In this document: positions 44,023 to 52,653 of the stretch, piece by piece | How the letters are laid out: every line of letters begins with the position of its first letter | Numbering within the stretch: position 1 is the stretch's first letter | NCBI GenBank assembly: GCA_965237785.1 | Contig: OZ250159.1 | Span: forward strand, 2,790,001-2,854,000 | DNA: 64,000 nucleotides | Origin: UBA6522 sp965237785 | GTDB lineage: Bacteria > Pseudomonadota > Gammaproteobacteria > Steroidobacterales > Rariloculaceae | Direction: 5' to 3' | The notes under the pieces: generated by a model | What the model was told of the DNA's origin: nothing | Database searches by the model: none | What the model saw: the letters and a program-made list of their open reading frames with translations, nothing else | Made by a program: the position numbers and the translations under genes

Positions 44023-44076
44023 GTGTCTCTCCTTGAAAGAAATACGGGAACGATGAAGTTAACCCGTGCTGCCAGC

Positions 44077-46113
44077 TTAGCGGGTCAACGCGCGGTGCGC
44101 CGCGTCCATGACGGCCCGCACTGTGAATCCATAATGTTCCATCAGCGCCTTGCCAGGCGCCGACTGGCCGAAACCCTTCACGCCGAGCACATCGCCGCGG
44201 CCGGCGATGTAACGCCACCAGCAGTCCCGGGCACCGGCTTCCACGGCCAACCTGGCGGCGCCGCTATCCGGTAGCACATGGGCTCGGTACTCGCGCGGCT
44301 GCGAATCGAATGCCTCGGTACAGGGCATGGAGACGGCGCGTACACGCCGGCCCTCGGCCATGAGCTGTCGCGCCGCGGCAACGACCAGGCTCACCTCCGA
44401 GCCGGTCGCCATGAGGATGATTTCGGGATCGCCTTCGCTGTCCAGCAGAATGTAACCGCCCCTGGCGATCAGCTCGATCTGATCGGCCGTCCGCTCGAGA
44501 TGCGGCAGTCCCTGGCGGGTGAGGATCAGGCTGGTCGGCCCGTCGAGCCGTTCCACGGCCGCCCGCCAGGCGACGGCGGTTTCCACCGCATCGCAGGGCC
44601 GCCACACGGCCATGTTGGGCATGGCGCGCAGGCTGCTCAGATGCTCCACCGGCTGATGCGTGGGCCCGTCCTCGCCCAGGCCGATGGAGTCGTGGGTGAA
44701 GACGAGAATCGTCCGCAAGCCCATCAACGCCGCCATTCTCAGCGCGTTTCGGGCGTAATCGGAGAACACCAGGAAGGTTCCGCCGTAGGGGATGAACCCA
44801 CCGTGAAGAGCCAGCCCGTTGAGGACTGCGGCCATGGCGAACTCGCGCACGCCGAAGTAGAGGTAGTTTCCGGCCGCATCGGCGGAGTCGATGGCGCTTG
44901 ATCCGCTGTGCAGGGTGTTGTTCGACCCAGTCAGGTCGGCCGATCCGCCCAGCATTTCGGGCAAGTGGGGCGCATAGGCCTCAAGCGCGCGTAGCGACGC
45001 CTTGCGGGTGGCGAGATCCTTGGCTTCTGCCGCGATCTCCGCGATCGCTGCGTCGGCGAGATCGCTCCAGTTCTCGGGAAGCCGGTTTTCGACCCGGCGC
45101 TGGAATTCCGTTGCCAATTCAGGCCATTTCTCGGCATAGGCGTCGAAGCGCGCCTGCCAATCCGCTTCCAACGCCGCGCCTCGCGCTTGTGCATCCCAGC
45201 CGTCGCGGATCTCTTCGGGAATCTCGAAGGGCTCGTATTCCCAACCGATCTGCTCGCGCGTGGCGGCGATTTCCTCGGGTCCGAGCGGTGCACCGTGGGT
45301 GTCCGCCGTACCCTGCTTGTTCGGCGCTCCCCAGCCGATGAGCGTCTTGCAACAGATCAGCGTCGGGCGCGCCGTCTCGGCCCGGGCCGCCTCAAGCGCC
45401 GAAATCACGCTGGCGGGATCGTGTCCGTCGACATCGTCCACCACGTGCCAACCGTAGGCGCGAAACCGCGCCGGCGTATCGTCCGTAAACCAGCCCTCGG
45501 TCTCGCCGTCGATGGAAATGCCGTTATCGTCGTAGACGCCGATCAGCTTCCCGAGCCCGAGCGTGCCCGCCAACGAACACGCCTCGTGGGAAATGCCCTC
45601 CATCAGGCAACCGTCGCCCATGAAGACGTAGGTATGGTGGTCGACAATGGCGCCGTCGGGCCGATTGAATGTCGCGGCCAGCACCTTCTCCGCCAGGGCC
45701 ATCCCGACCGCGTTGGCAATCCCCTGCCCCAGCGGCCCGGTCGTGGTTTCGATGGCGATATCGAGATCACGCTCCGGATGGCCCGCGGTACGTTGGCCGA
45801 GTTGGCGGAACTGCCTGATCTCGTCGATCTCAAGCGGGTACCCGCTGAGGTGAGCCAGGGCATAGATCAGCATCGAGCCATGGCCATTGGAAAGCACGAA
45901 CCGGTCACGGTCGCACCAATGGGGATTCGCCGGATTGTGCTTCAGGTAGTCGTTCCAAAGGACCTCGGCGATATCCGCCATTCCCATGGGCATGCCGGGA
46001 TGGCCGGAGCGGGCCGCCTCGACGGCGTCCATGGCGAGCGCGCGGATCGCGTTGGCAAGGCGCCGCCGGGGTAGCCGGGCTTGCGCCGTCACTTTCTGTC
46101 CGGTCGATATCAT
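44077..46113 (-). CDS. tkt: Transketolase
   Basis: Transketolase moves two-carbon units between sugar phosphates in the pentose phosphate pathway using thiamine diphosphate. The ATG at 46113 gives 678 residues, the usual length; the longer open frame upstream contains a short tandem repeat and no homology. Motifs include R-S-G-H-P-G-M-P-M-G, the ThDP-site G-D-G-C-L-M-E-G-I-S-H-E, K-T-L-I-G-W-G, and T-H-D-S-I-G-L-G-E-D-G-P-T-H-Q-P. It heads the run tkt-gapA-pgk-pyk. Confidence 0.97.
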   Translation of the reverse strand: MISTGQKVTAQARLPRRRLANAIRALAMDAVEAARSGHPGMPMGMADIAEVLWNDYLKHNPANPHWCDRDRFVLSNGHGSMLIYALAHLSGYPLEIDEIRQFRQLGQRTAGHPERDLDIAIETTTGPLGQGIANAVGMALAEKVLAATFNRPDGAIVDHHTYVFMGDGCLMEGISHEACSLAGTLGLGKLIGVYDDNGISIDGETEGWFTDDTPARFRAYGWHVVDDVDGHDPASVISALEAARAETARPTLICCKTLIGWGAPNKQGTADTHGAPLGPEEIAATREQIGWEYEPFEIPEEIRDGWDAQARGAALEADWQARFDAYAEKWPELATEFQRRVENRLPENWSDLADAAIAEIAAEAKDLATRKASLRALEAYAPHLPEMLGGSADLTGSNNTLHSGSSAIDSADAAGNYLYFGVREFAMAAVLNGLALHGGFIPYGGTFLVFSDYARNALRMAALMGLRTILVFTHDSIGLGEDGPTHQPVEHLSSLRAMPNMAVWRPCDAVETAVAWRAAVERLDGPTSLILTRQGLPHLERTADQIELIARGGYILLDSEGDPEIILMATGSEVSLVVAAARQLMAEGRRVRAVSMPCTEAFDSQPREYRAHVLPDSGAARLAVEAGARDCWWRYIAGRGDVLGVKGFGQSAPGKALMEHYGFTVRAVMDAAHRALTR

Positions 46114-46203
46114 TGGGTTGCGTCTGGTGGTAGTGCGGTTGGAAGACGGGGAATTGTCGCCCACGACGTTGGTCTCCGCAACAAAAAACCGAACCGGATA
46201 TTT

Positions 46204-46252
46204 AACCGACGCTCGACCGACGCTCAACCGACGTTCGTTCAACCGACGTTCG
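46204..46252. repeat. Short imperfect tandem repeat upstream of tkt
   Basis: Four imperfect copies of AACCGACG(C/T)TCG, 10-15 bp apart, fill about 50 bp of the 259-nt divergent gap between tkt and the DUF6152 gene. The copies differ mainly by the last bases and a TTC insertion. Role unknown; the position would place them in or before the tkt promoter region. Confidence 0.75.
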
Positions 46253-46372
46253 CCTTGAGTGGTCGACACAAAGGGACGAATTGCGGCCATCATCGCAACC
46301 CATCTCGGCAGCCGTGTCTCGGCGAGTCTGGTGTATCCTCGATCAGGATGTCATCACGTCAAGGAGATGCCC

Positions 46373-47377
46373 ATGCGCGCGGCGATTTTGATTAGAACGG
46401 CCGGTTTGGCGTGGCTTTTCGGCGCTACCGGTCCCGGTCTCGCCCACCATTCGCCGTCCAACTATGACCTTGGCCAGGTCATCGAGATCGAGGGCGAGAT
46501 CACCCGCGTACTGTGGAGAAATCCGCACGTACGATTCTGGGTGATGACCGCGGGGGGTTCCGCTGCGGAGGCCCTCTGGGAAGTACAGGCGACGCCGGTC
46601 GTGCACCTGACGCGCGAAGGCATCTCCCGCGATCTGCTCAACGTCGGCGACACCGTCCGGGTCGCGGGCGCGCCGGCGCGGCGCGCGGCCAACGAGATGC
46701 TCCCCTTCAACGTCTTGCTGCCCGGCGACCGGGAATTCGTCCTCGATGCGGACGCCGAACCGCGCTGGAGCGATGACACCATCCGCCGGACACACGGACC
46801 GGCCGCCGCGAGCGACGCATCGCTTGGAATATTCCGGGTCTGGTCGGGTCAGGGCGGGTTCACGGAAGAGCGCTTTACACTAACCGACGACGCGCGCAGC
46901 GTCGCCGAAGAGATGGCGCAGTTGCCGTGGGATACGGTACTCGACGGTTGTAATCCCAAGGGCATGCCCGAAATCATGGCGCAACCCAATCCCATCGAAT
47001 TCATTCAACAGGGTGATGACATTCAAATTCATCTCGAGGAATACGATACGGTTCGTGTCATATCCATGGGTCCCGAGCCAGGGACCGAGGCATCAACCCC
47101 CAAGCTGCTCGGGCACTCGGTCGGCGAGTGGGAGGGCGACACGCTCGCGGTAACGACGACCGGCATCGATTACCCCTGGTTCCGGCAAAGCGGGATCCCT
47201 CAATCCCCGGCGATCGAGGTGATCGAGCGCTACACGGTGAACGATGATGGCAGCATATTGGAGATGGTACTGACCGCCACCGATCCCGAAACCTTCGTCG
47301 GACCCGCCGTGCTTACCAAATCCTGGACCTGGCGGCCTGGGTTGGAGGTCCTTCCCTTCGAGTGCGCGGAGGAGTAG
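46373..47377 (+). CDS. DUF6152 protein with fused C-terminal partner domain, second copy
   Basis: The ATG at 46373 has AAGGAG six bases upstream; another ATG lies six bases before it but inside the normal spacing. The 334-residue product has a signal peptide leading to L-A-H-H-S-P, then G-E-I-T-R-V-L-W-R-N-P-H-V and W-E-V-Q-A as in DUF6152, and a C-terminal domain with G-E-W-E-G-D-T-L-A-V-T-T-T and W-R-P-G-L-E-V. It matches 23887-24939 in architecture. The C-domain lacks the A-A-Y-D-P motif of the other copy. Function unknown. It is divergent from tkt, and no TonB receptor is nearby. Confidence 0.82.
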   Translation: MRAAILIRTAGLAWLFGATGPGLAHHSPSNYDLGQVIEIEGEITRVLWRNPHVRFWVMTAGGSAAEALWEVQATPVVHLTREGISRDLLNVGDTVRVAGAPARRAANEMLPFNVLLPGDREFVLDADAEPRWSDDTIRRTHGPAAASDASLGIFRVWSGQGGFTEERFTLTDDARSVAEEMAQLPWDTVLDGCNPKGMPEIMAQPNPIEFIQQGDDIQIHLEEYDTVRVISMGPEPGTEASTPKLLGHSVGEWEGDTLAVTTTGIDYPWFRQSGIPQSPAIEVIERYTVNDDGSILEMVLTATDPETFVGPAVLTKSWTWRPGLEVLPFECAEE

Positions 47378-47420
47378 ATTCGATGGCGTGGCGATCGATA
47401 CCGAAACGAGACAAGAGCCC

Positions 47421-47690
47421 ATGACCCGGGGATCTGCAAAGGAGAGGCACGCCACCGAAATCCGTATCGAGATCGGCCCTGCCCTATTGATCGTAATCGC
47501 CATCGTTGGAACGTTCGGTGCGGGCTTTTCGCTTCTCCACAATGAAATCGGCGCGTTGCGAACCGAGATGCGAAGTGAGATAGGCGCATTACGGAGCGAG
47601 ATGCGAAGTGAGATAGGCGCATTACGGAGCGAGATGGGCGTGCTGCGTTCCGACCTGCAAGGCGAGATAGGCGCGCTACGAATCGATTAG
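47421..47690 (+). CDS. Small coiled-coil membrane protein built of 11-residue repeats
   Basis: From the ATG at 47421 (a GTG at 47388 is an alternative) the product is 89 residues: a charged start, one transmembrane helix (about 18-38), then a tail made of repeats E-I-G-A-L-R-S-E-M-R-S. The 11-residue period with Ile/Leu/Met at regular places predicts a right-handed or hendecad coiled coil. Underlying it are two perfect 33-bp direct repeats. Such small anchors occur in many environmental genomes without known role. Translation of this ORF is plausible, not certain. Confidence 0.6.
   Translation: MTRGSAKERHATEIRIEIGPALLIVIAIVGTFGAGFSLLHNEIGALRTEMRSEIGALRSEMRSEIGALRSEMGVLRSDLQGEIGALRID
47565..47630. 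repeat. Two perfect 33-bp direct repeats within the coiled-coil gene
   Basis: The 33-bp unit 47565-47597 is repeated exactly at 47598-47630, and a third diverged copy follows, starting with the same GAGATG. Unit length is a multiple of three, so copy-number change keeps the frame and alters coiled-coil length by 11 residues per unit. Confidence 0.92.
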
Positions 47691-47770
47691 AGAGAAAATT
47701 TCGCGGTGTTGACGGAGCGTATTTTCTCCTCCGCACTGTATTGCTGTGAGTGTCAGAAATTACGTGTGTG

Positions 47771-47940
47771 GGCCACCCGAGGCGAGCCCACGCCGAGTAT
47801 CCACAGTTGGAGCTGAAAGGCACGGTTACAGTGGTCGGCGATATCGTCGGACCCGCGGTTCCCGAAGGGCACTGGGAAAGCCTCGGGCAATGACAGCATT
47901 GCTCGACACACATGTTCTGATCTGGTGGCTCAATGATCCC
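47771..47940 (+). pseudogene. Remnant of an antitoxin-PIN toxin pair
   Basis: A frame beginning near 47771 ends L-K-G-T-V-T-V-V-G-D-I-V-G-P and W-E-S-L-G-Q before a TGA at 47891-47893, resembling the C-terminus of a VapB/Phd-type antitoxin. Its stop overlaps an ATG (47890) as ATGA, the usual toxin-antitoxin coupling. That ATG starts M-T-A-L-L-D-T-H-V-L-I-W-W-L-N-D-P, the first strand of a PIN-domain ribonuclease with its first catalytic Asp. After 17 residues PIN sequence ends and YgjP sequence begins. The toxin is therefore inactive. The antitoxin identity is inferred mostly from position. Confidence 0.65.
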
Positions 47941-48278
47941 GGCCGAGGTCGTCCGCAAGAAAATCAAGAACCTCTACATCCGTGTCTGTCCTCCCGGTGG
48001 ACGTGTTCGCGTTGCCGCGCCGCGGAAGTACGGATCAAGAAGATGAATCCTCGATGGGGAAGCTGCAATATCACGGCCCGCCGGATTTGGCTGAATCTGG
48101 AACTGGTCAAGAAACCGAACGTATGCCTTGAACACGTCCTGGTTCACGAGATGGTTTGCTCGAACGCCTCCACAATGAGCGTTTTTATAAACTGATGGAC
48201 GCGCTGATGCCGAATTGGCGCTCTGCCCGAGACGAATTGAATCGCGCGCCATTGCCGCACGAAGACTGGACATACTGA
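47933..48278 (+). pseudogene. YgjP-type (M48/DUF45) metallopeptidase, deleted and frameshifted
   Basis: Three frames together spell a shortened YgjP protein. From the ATG at 47933: I-P-A-E-V-V-R-K-K-I-K-N-L-Y-I then P-P-G-G-R-V-R-V-A-A-P-R-K, the family N-terminus. Then about 110 residues are missing and the frame changes to I-K-K-M-N-P-R-W-G-S-C-N, R-R-I-W-L-N-L-E-L, and H-E-M-V of the H-E-x-x-H zinc motif. About four bases are lost here, removing the second His, and the other frame continues L-E-R-L-H-N-E-R-F to H-E-D-W-T-Y and TGA at 48276-48278. The gene is clearly dead. Confidence 0.85.
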
Positions 48279-48397
48279 CGTTCAGGCCGTCGGCGATGGT
48301 TTTCCATCGGAACACAAGCTGCCGCTCTTAACATGATAGAGTCCGCTATTCACTCATCCTGGGCCCATCCCCCAAGATCGGTTGAATTGACATCACC

Positions 48398-49525
48398 ATG
48401 AAACGCTTCGGCATCATCATCGTTCTCGTGGCCGTAGCGGTCGCGGCAGGTTGGTACCTGACCCGCCCGGAAACGATCGCGGTCAGCCTGGTCACGGTCG
48501 AACGCGGCCCGGTCTCTGCCACGGTGAGCAATACGCGCGCGGGCACCGTGAATGCCTGCCGCCGCGCCGGCCTCTCCCCTGCCTCGGGCGGCCAGATCGT
48601 CTCGCTGCCCGTCGTAGAGGGCGATTTCGTCGAGCAGGGCGACCTGCTCCTGGAACTTTGGAACGACGATATTCGCGCCGAGACCAGGCTGGCCCAGCGG
48701 GACGCGGTCGCGGCCGAGTCCCGCGCCACCGAAGCCTGCGTCACCGCCGACTTTGCGCGGCGCGAAGCCGACCGGCTGACGATGCTTGTCGAGGACGGCC
48801 TCGCATCCGAGGACGATACGGACCGCGCGGTGGGCATCGCCGAATCCAGCGCCGCTGCCTGCCAGGCCGCGGAAGACAGCGCTCGCGTCGCCGCCGCGCG
48901 GATCGAGGTGACCCAGGCGGCCCTTGAGCGGACCCGGCTCATCGCGCCGTTCGCCGGAACGATCGGCGAGATCAACGGCGAACTGGGCGAATTCGTGACG
49001 CCCTCCCCGGTCGGTATCCCGACACCGCCGACGGTCGACCTGATCGACTCAACCTGCCTCTATATCAGTGCGCCCATCGATGAGGTGGACGCGCCGGCCG
49101 TGCAGGAGGGTCTCCCGGCGCGTATCAGCCTGGATGCATTCACCGAGCAAACGTTCTCCGGACGAGTCCGCCGTGTCGCACCCTACGTTCTGGACGTCGA
49201 GAAGCAGGCACGCACCGTGGAAATAGAGGCCGAGATCGACGATCCCGGCAAGAGCGTCCTGCTCCCCGGCTACAGCGCCGACGTGGAAGTCCTGCTCGCC
49301 AGCGAGGACGATGTGCTGCGCTTACCTTCGTCCCTCATCATTGACGGCAACACCGTCTATGTCTACGACGACACCAGCGGGCAGCTTGAGCTTCGCGAAA
49401 TCGAGACGGGCATCTCCAATTGGGAGTTCACCGCCGTCACCGATGGGCTGCGGGCGGGCGAACGCGTGGTCAGCTCGATCGACCGGGACGGCGTGGCGGA
49501 TGGGGCCACCGTTCGGCCGGAGTGA
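48398..49525 (+). CDS. Periplasmic adaptor (membrane-fusion) protein, MacA-like
   Basis: The 375-residue protein is an HlyD/RND-type adaptor: an N-terminal membrane anchor (about 5-21), a lipoyl-like half with A-S-G-G-Q-I-V and V-V-E-G-D-F-V-E-Q-G-D-L-L-L, a helical hairpin rich in Ala, Glu and Asp (about 90-175), the second lipoyl half T-R-L-I-A-P-F-A-G-T-I-G and a beta-barrel with T-F-S-G-R-V-R-R-V-A-P. It starts a four-gene run with an ATPase and two FtsX-type permeases, and would link them across the periplasm. No TolC homologue is in the window. Substrate unknown. Confidence 0.9.
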   Translation: MKRFGIIIVLVAVAVAAGWYLTRPETIAVSLVTVERGPVSATVSNTRAGTVNACRRAGLSPASGGQIVSLPVVEGDFVEQGDLLLELWNDDIRAETRLAQRDAVAAESRATEACVTADFARREADRLTMLVEDGLASEDDTDRAVGIAESSAAACQAAEDSARVAAARIEVTQAALERTRLIAPFAGTIGEINGELGEFVTPSPVGIPTPPTVDLIDSTCLYISAPIDEVDAPAVQEGLPARISLDAFTEQTFSGRVRRVAPYVLDVEKQARTVEIEAEIDDPGKSVLLPGYSADVEVLLASEDDVLRLPSSLIIDGNTVYVYDDTSGQLELREIETGISNWEFTAVTDGLRAGERVVSSIDRDGVADGATVRPE

Positions 49526-49549
49526 CAGCGTACCACTTGGGCTTGGCCG

Positions 49550-50233
49550 ATGATCGAGCTGCGACAAGTCTCCCGCCATTTTCAGGTCGGCGACCAGTTG
49601 GTCCATGCCCTCGACCATGTCGACCTGAATATCGAGTCGGGGGAATTCATCTCGATCATGGGACCTTCGGGCTCGGGCAAATCCACCTTGCTGAACATCC
49701 TTGGGTTGCTGGATAGACCGACCCAAGGGTCGTACCGGCTTAACCAGGCCGATGTCGCCAGCCTGGACGACGACTCGCTGGCCGAGCAACGGCAAAAGCA
49801 TATCGGCTTCATTTTCCAATCGTTTCACCTGATACCGCGCCTGAACGCGCTCGAAAACGTGGAACTCCCGCTGCTCCTGGCCGGCAAGGCAGTGGCGGCG
49901 CGGCGTGAGCGTGCGCGGCAAGTCCTGGACTCGATCGGGCTCGGTACACGGCTCGATCACCGCCCCGATCAGCTCTCCGGAGGCGAACGCCAGCGCGTCG
50001 CCATCGGCCGCGCGATCGTAATGAAACCGTCCGTGCTACTGGCCGATGAACCCACCGGCAACCTGGATTCACACTCCAGCAACGAAGTCATCGATATCCT
50101 CCACAAGCTGAATCGCGATGGCCTGAGCCTGTTGGTCGTCACCCACGATCCGGAAATCGGCGGCCAGGCGAACCGGCGCCTGGCCATGCGCGACGGCAGG
50201 ATCATCGAAGACGAGGATGGTGCCTCGCCATGA
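49550..50233 (+). CDS. ABC transporter ATP-binding protein, MacB/LolD type
   Basis: The 227-residue ATPase shows Walker A G-P-S-G-S-G-K-S-T-L near 41, the family Q-loop G-F-I-F-Q-S-F-H-L, signature L-S-G-G-E-R-Q-R-V-A-I-G-R-A, Walker B V-L-L-A-D-E-P-T-G-N-L-D and the switch T-H-D-P. This profile belongs to the MacB/LolD/FtsE group that drives mechanotransmission rather than membrane passage. It follows the adaptor by 24 nt and overlaps the first permease by four bases. Confidence 0.95.
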   Translation: MIELRQVSRHFQVGDQLVHALDHVDLNIESGEFISIMGPSGSGKSTLLNILGLLDRPTQGSYRLNQADVASLDDDSLAEQRQKHIGFIFQSFHLIPRLNALENVELPLLLAGKAVAARRERARQVLDSIGLGTRLDHRPDQLSGGERQRVAIGRAIVMKPSVLLADEPTGNLDSHSSNEVIDILHKLNRDGLSLLVVTHDPEIGGQANRRLAMRDGRIIEDEDGASP

Positions 50234-51438
50234 AGCCCATCGATACGGCACGGCTGGCACTGCAGTCGATATTGCGCTACCCGTTACGGACTTCCATGCT
50301 GCTGCTGGCGGTCGCCATCGGCGTCACCGCGGTGGTGCTCCTTACCGCGGTCGGCGAGGGCGCACGACGCTACATCACTGGCGAGTTCACCGCGCTGGGG
50401 ACGCATTTGTTGATCGTATTGCCCGGCAAGTCCGAGACCGCCGGAGGCGGCGGCGGACTCATGATCGGCGAGACCGCCCGCGACCTCACGTTGGATGACG
50501 CCATGGCCGTCGAGCGCAGCCCGCTCATCACCCAGGTGGCTCCCGTGGTGGTCGGCAGCGGCAACGCGTCCTGGCGCGAGCGGGAACGCGAGATCACGGT
50601 CCTCGGCACCACCACCGCCATGCTCCCGATACAACACTGGTCCATGCAGGCCGGGCGCTTCCTTCCCCCCCTCGATATGGACGTGGCGACACCGATATGC
50701 GTGATGGGCAGTGTCGTTCGCGATGAATTTTTCGGTCGTTCCGACCCGCTCGGCCAGTGGCTGCGGATCGGCGACAGCCGGTGCCGTGTGATCGGCGTGC
50801 TGGCTCAATCCGGGCTCGCCGGACCGTTCGCCACCGACGAACTGGTGATTCTGCCCGTCGCCAGCGCCCAGCAGATATTCAACGCGCCAGGCTTGTTTCG
50901 AATACTGGCCGAGGCCGTGAGCAATGCAGCGATGCCCGCCGCGCGGCGGGACATCATCGCGATCGTCAAGGCCCGCCACCAGGACGAAGAGGACATCACC
51001 GTCGTCACCCAGGATTCGGTTTTGTCTACGTTCAACTCGATCTTCGACGTCATCACCGCGGCGCTTGCCGGCATCGCCGCCATCAGTCTCGTCGTTGCCG
51101 GCGTGCTGATCATGAACGTCATGCTCGTGGCGGTCAGCCAGCGGACCAGGGAGATCGGCCTGCTGATGGCGCTTGGCGCGAAACAGCGCCATATCACATC
51201 GCTGTTCCTGACCGAGGCGGTCTGCCTCTCGCTACTGGGCGCTCTCCTGGGCCTGATCGTCGGCATGATCGGCACGACTGTCTTGGGCACCTTGTTTCCG
51301 ATCGTGGATTTTGCCGCCCCGCTCTGGGCGATGGTCGCCGCCGTCGGGATCGCCGTGCTCAGCGGCCTTCTTTTCGGCATCCTGCCGGCACGCCGGGCGG
51401 CACGCCTGGACCCGGTGCACGCACTTGCAGGAAGGTGA
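50230..51438 (+). CDS. ABC transporter permease, MacB/FtsX family (first)
   Basis: The 402-residue protein has the MacB-type layout: one N-terminal transmembrane helix (about 18-38), a large periplasmic core, and three helices in the C-terminal FtsX domain with the conserved R-T-R-E-I-G-L-L-M-A-L-G-A loop and the closing L-P-A-R-R-A-A-R-L-D-P motif. A five-glycine patch with M-I-G-E follows near residue 76. The start overlaps the ATPase stop (ATGA). It probably pairs with the next gene as a heterodimer. Confidence 0.92.
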   Translation: MKPIDTARLALQSILRYPLRTSMLLLAVAIGVTAVVLLTAVGEGARRYITGEFTALGTHLLIVLPGKSETAGGGGGLMIGETARDLTLDDAMAVERSPLITQVAPVVVGSGNASWREREREITVLGTTTAMLPIQHWSMQAGRFLPPLDMDVATPICVMGSVVRDEFFGRSDPLGQWLRIGDSRCRVIGVLAQSGLAGPFATDELVILPVASAQQIFNAPGLFRILAEAVSNAAMPAARRDIIAIVKARHQDEEDITVVTQDSVLSTFNSIFDVITAALAGIAAISLVVAGVLIMNVMLVAVSQRTREIGLLMALGAKQRHITSLFLTEAVCLSLLGALLGLIVGMIGTTVLGTLFPIVDFAAPLWAMVAAVGIAVLSGLLFGILPARRAARLDPVHALAGR

Positions 51439-51441
51439 GGG

Positions 51442-52641
51442 ATGTTGGCCCGGGACATGCTGCGCTTCACCGCCCAGTCGGTACTGGCGCATCGCATGCG
51501 CAGCAGTCTGACAGCCTTGGGAATCGGCATCGGCGTCGCTGCCGTGGTCCTGCTGACGTCGATCGGTGAGGGGATCAACGAATTCATGGTCGATCAGTTC
51601 ACGCAGTTCGGCACCAATTTGATCGCGATTCAGCCGGGCAAGGCGAACACGCTGGGCATCTCCGCCGGCGTATTCAATTCCGTGCGACCGTTGAGCCTGG
51701 AGGACGCCCAGGCGCTGGAACGGGCGCCCTACGTGCTGCACTCGGTGCCCGTGGTTTCCGGCGGCGCCTCGGTGGAGGCGCGGGGACGCGAACGCAGGGT
51801 CACGGTATTCGCCGTGGGTCCGCGCTTCGACCAGGTCTTCAAATTCGCGCCTTCCCAGGGCACCTTTCTTCCGGACGATGAGCTCGATCGGCCGCGCCCC
51901 GTCGTCGTCCTTGGCGCGCGCGTCCATGAGGAGTTGTTCGACGGGGGGAATGCGCTGAACGATCGAGTCCGCGTGGGCGGCAATCGTTACCGGGTCATCG
52001 GTGTCATGGAGCCGAAGGGCGACATGCTGGGCATCGACCTCGACGACACGGTTTTCATTCCGGTGGGTAGCGGGCTTGCGCTGTTCAACCGCGAGGGTGT
52101 CCACGAAATCGACGTGCTCTATGATGAGAATGCGCCCGTGGAGGAAGTGATCGCCGGTACCGAGCGCATTCTCATCGCACGCCACGGCGGCGAGGACTTC
52201 ACGATCGTCGATCAACAGCAGATGCTGGATGTGCTCGGCTCCATTATCGGCGTTTTGACCCTGGGTGTCGCCGCGCTCGGCAGCATTTCGCTCCTCGTCG
52301 GCGGTGTCGGAATCTTCACGATCATGACGATCGCCGTGCGCGAACGTACCGCTGAGATCGGCCTGTTGCGCGCCGTCGGCGCCGGACGCCGGCGAATCTC
52401 GCAATTGTTCCTGGGCGAGGCGATGCTGCTTTCGGGTCTGGGCGGTATCGCGGGCCTGCTGGTCGGCCTGGGTGTTATTGCGGTAATAGAATTCGCGGTT
52501 CCCGCCATGCCGACCCGGATCGCCCCACTCTATGTCGTACTCGCTGAAACCATCGCTGTCACGATCGGGCTCATTGCCGGCGTATTGCCGGCGCGGCGCG
52601 CCGCCGCGCTGGAACCGCTTGAAGCGCTGAGCGTGGAGTGA
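51442..52641 (+). CDS. ABC transporter permease, MacB/FtsX family (second)
   Basis: The 399-residue protein has the same layout as its neighbour: an N-terminal helix, a periplasmic core, then three helices with R-E-R-T-A-E-I-G-L-L-R-A-V-G-A and the ending L-P-A-R-R-A-A-A-L-E-P-L-E-A-L. It starts three bases after the first permease. Two different permeases with one ATPase and one adaptor suggest a heterodimeric MacB-like exporter or envelope-stress system. Nothing in the neighbourhood indicates the cargo. Confidence 0.92.
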   Translation: MLARDMLRFTAQSVLAHRMRSSLTALGIGIGVAAVVLLTSIGEGINEFMVDQFTQFGTNLIAIQPGKANTLGISAGVFNSVRPLSLEDAQALERAPYVLHSVPVVSGGASVEARGRERRVTVFAVGPRFDQVFKFAPSQGTFLPDDELDRPRPVVVLGARVHEELFDGGNALNDRVRVGGNRYRVIGVMEPKGDMLGIDLDDTVFIPVGSGLALFNREGVHEIDVLYDENAPVEEVIAGTERILIARHGGEDFTIVDQQQMLDVLGSIIGVLTLGVAALGSISLLVGGVGIFTIMTIAVRERTAEIGLLRAVGAGRRRISQLFLGEAMLLSGLGGIAGLLVGLGVIAVIEFAVPAMPTRIAPLYVVLAETIAVTIGLIAGVLPARRAAALEPLEALSVE

Positions 52642-52653
52642 AGTAACCGGGCT

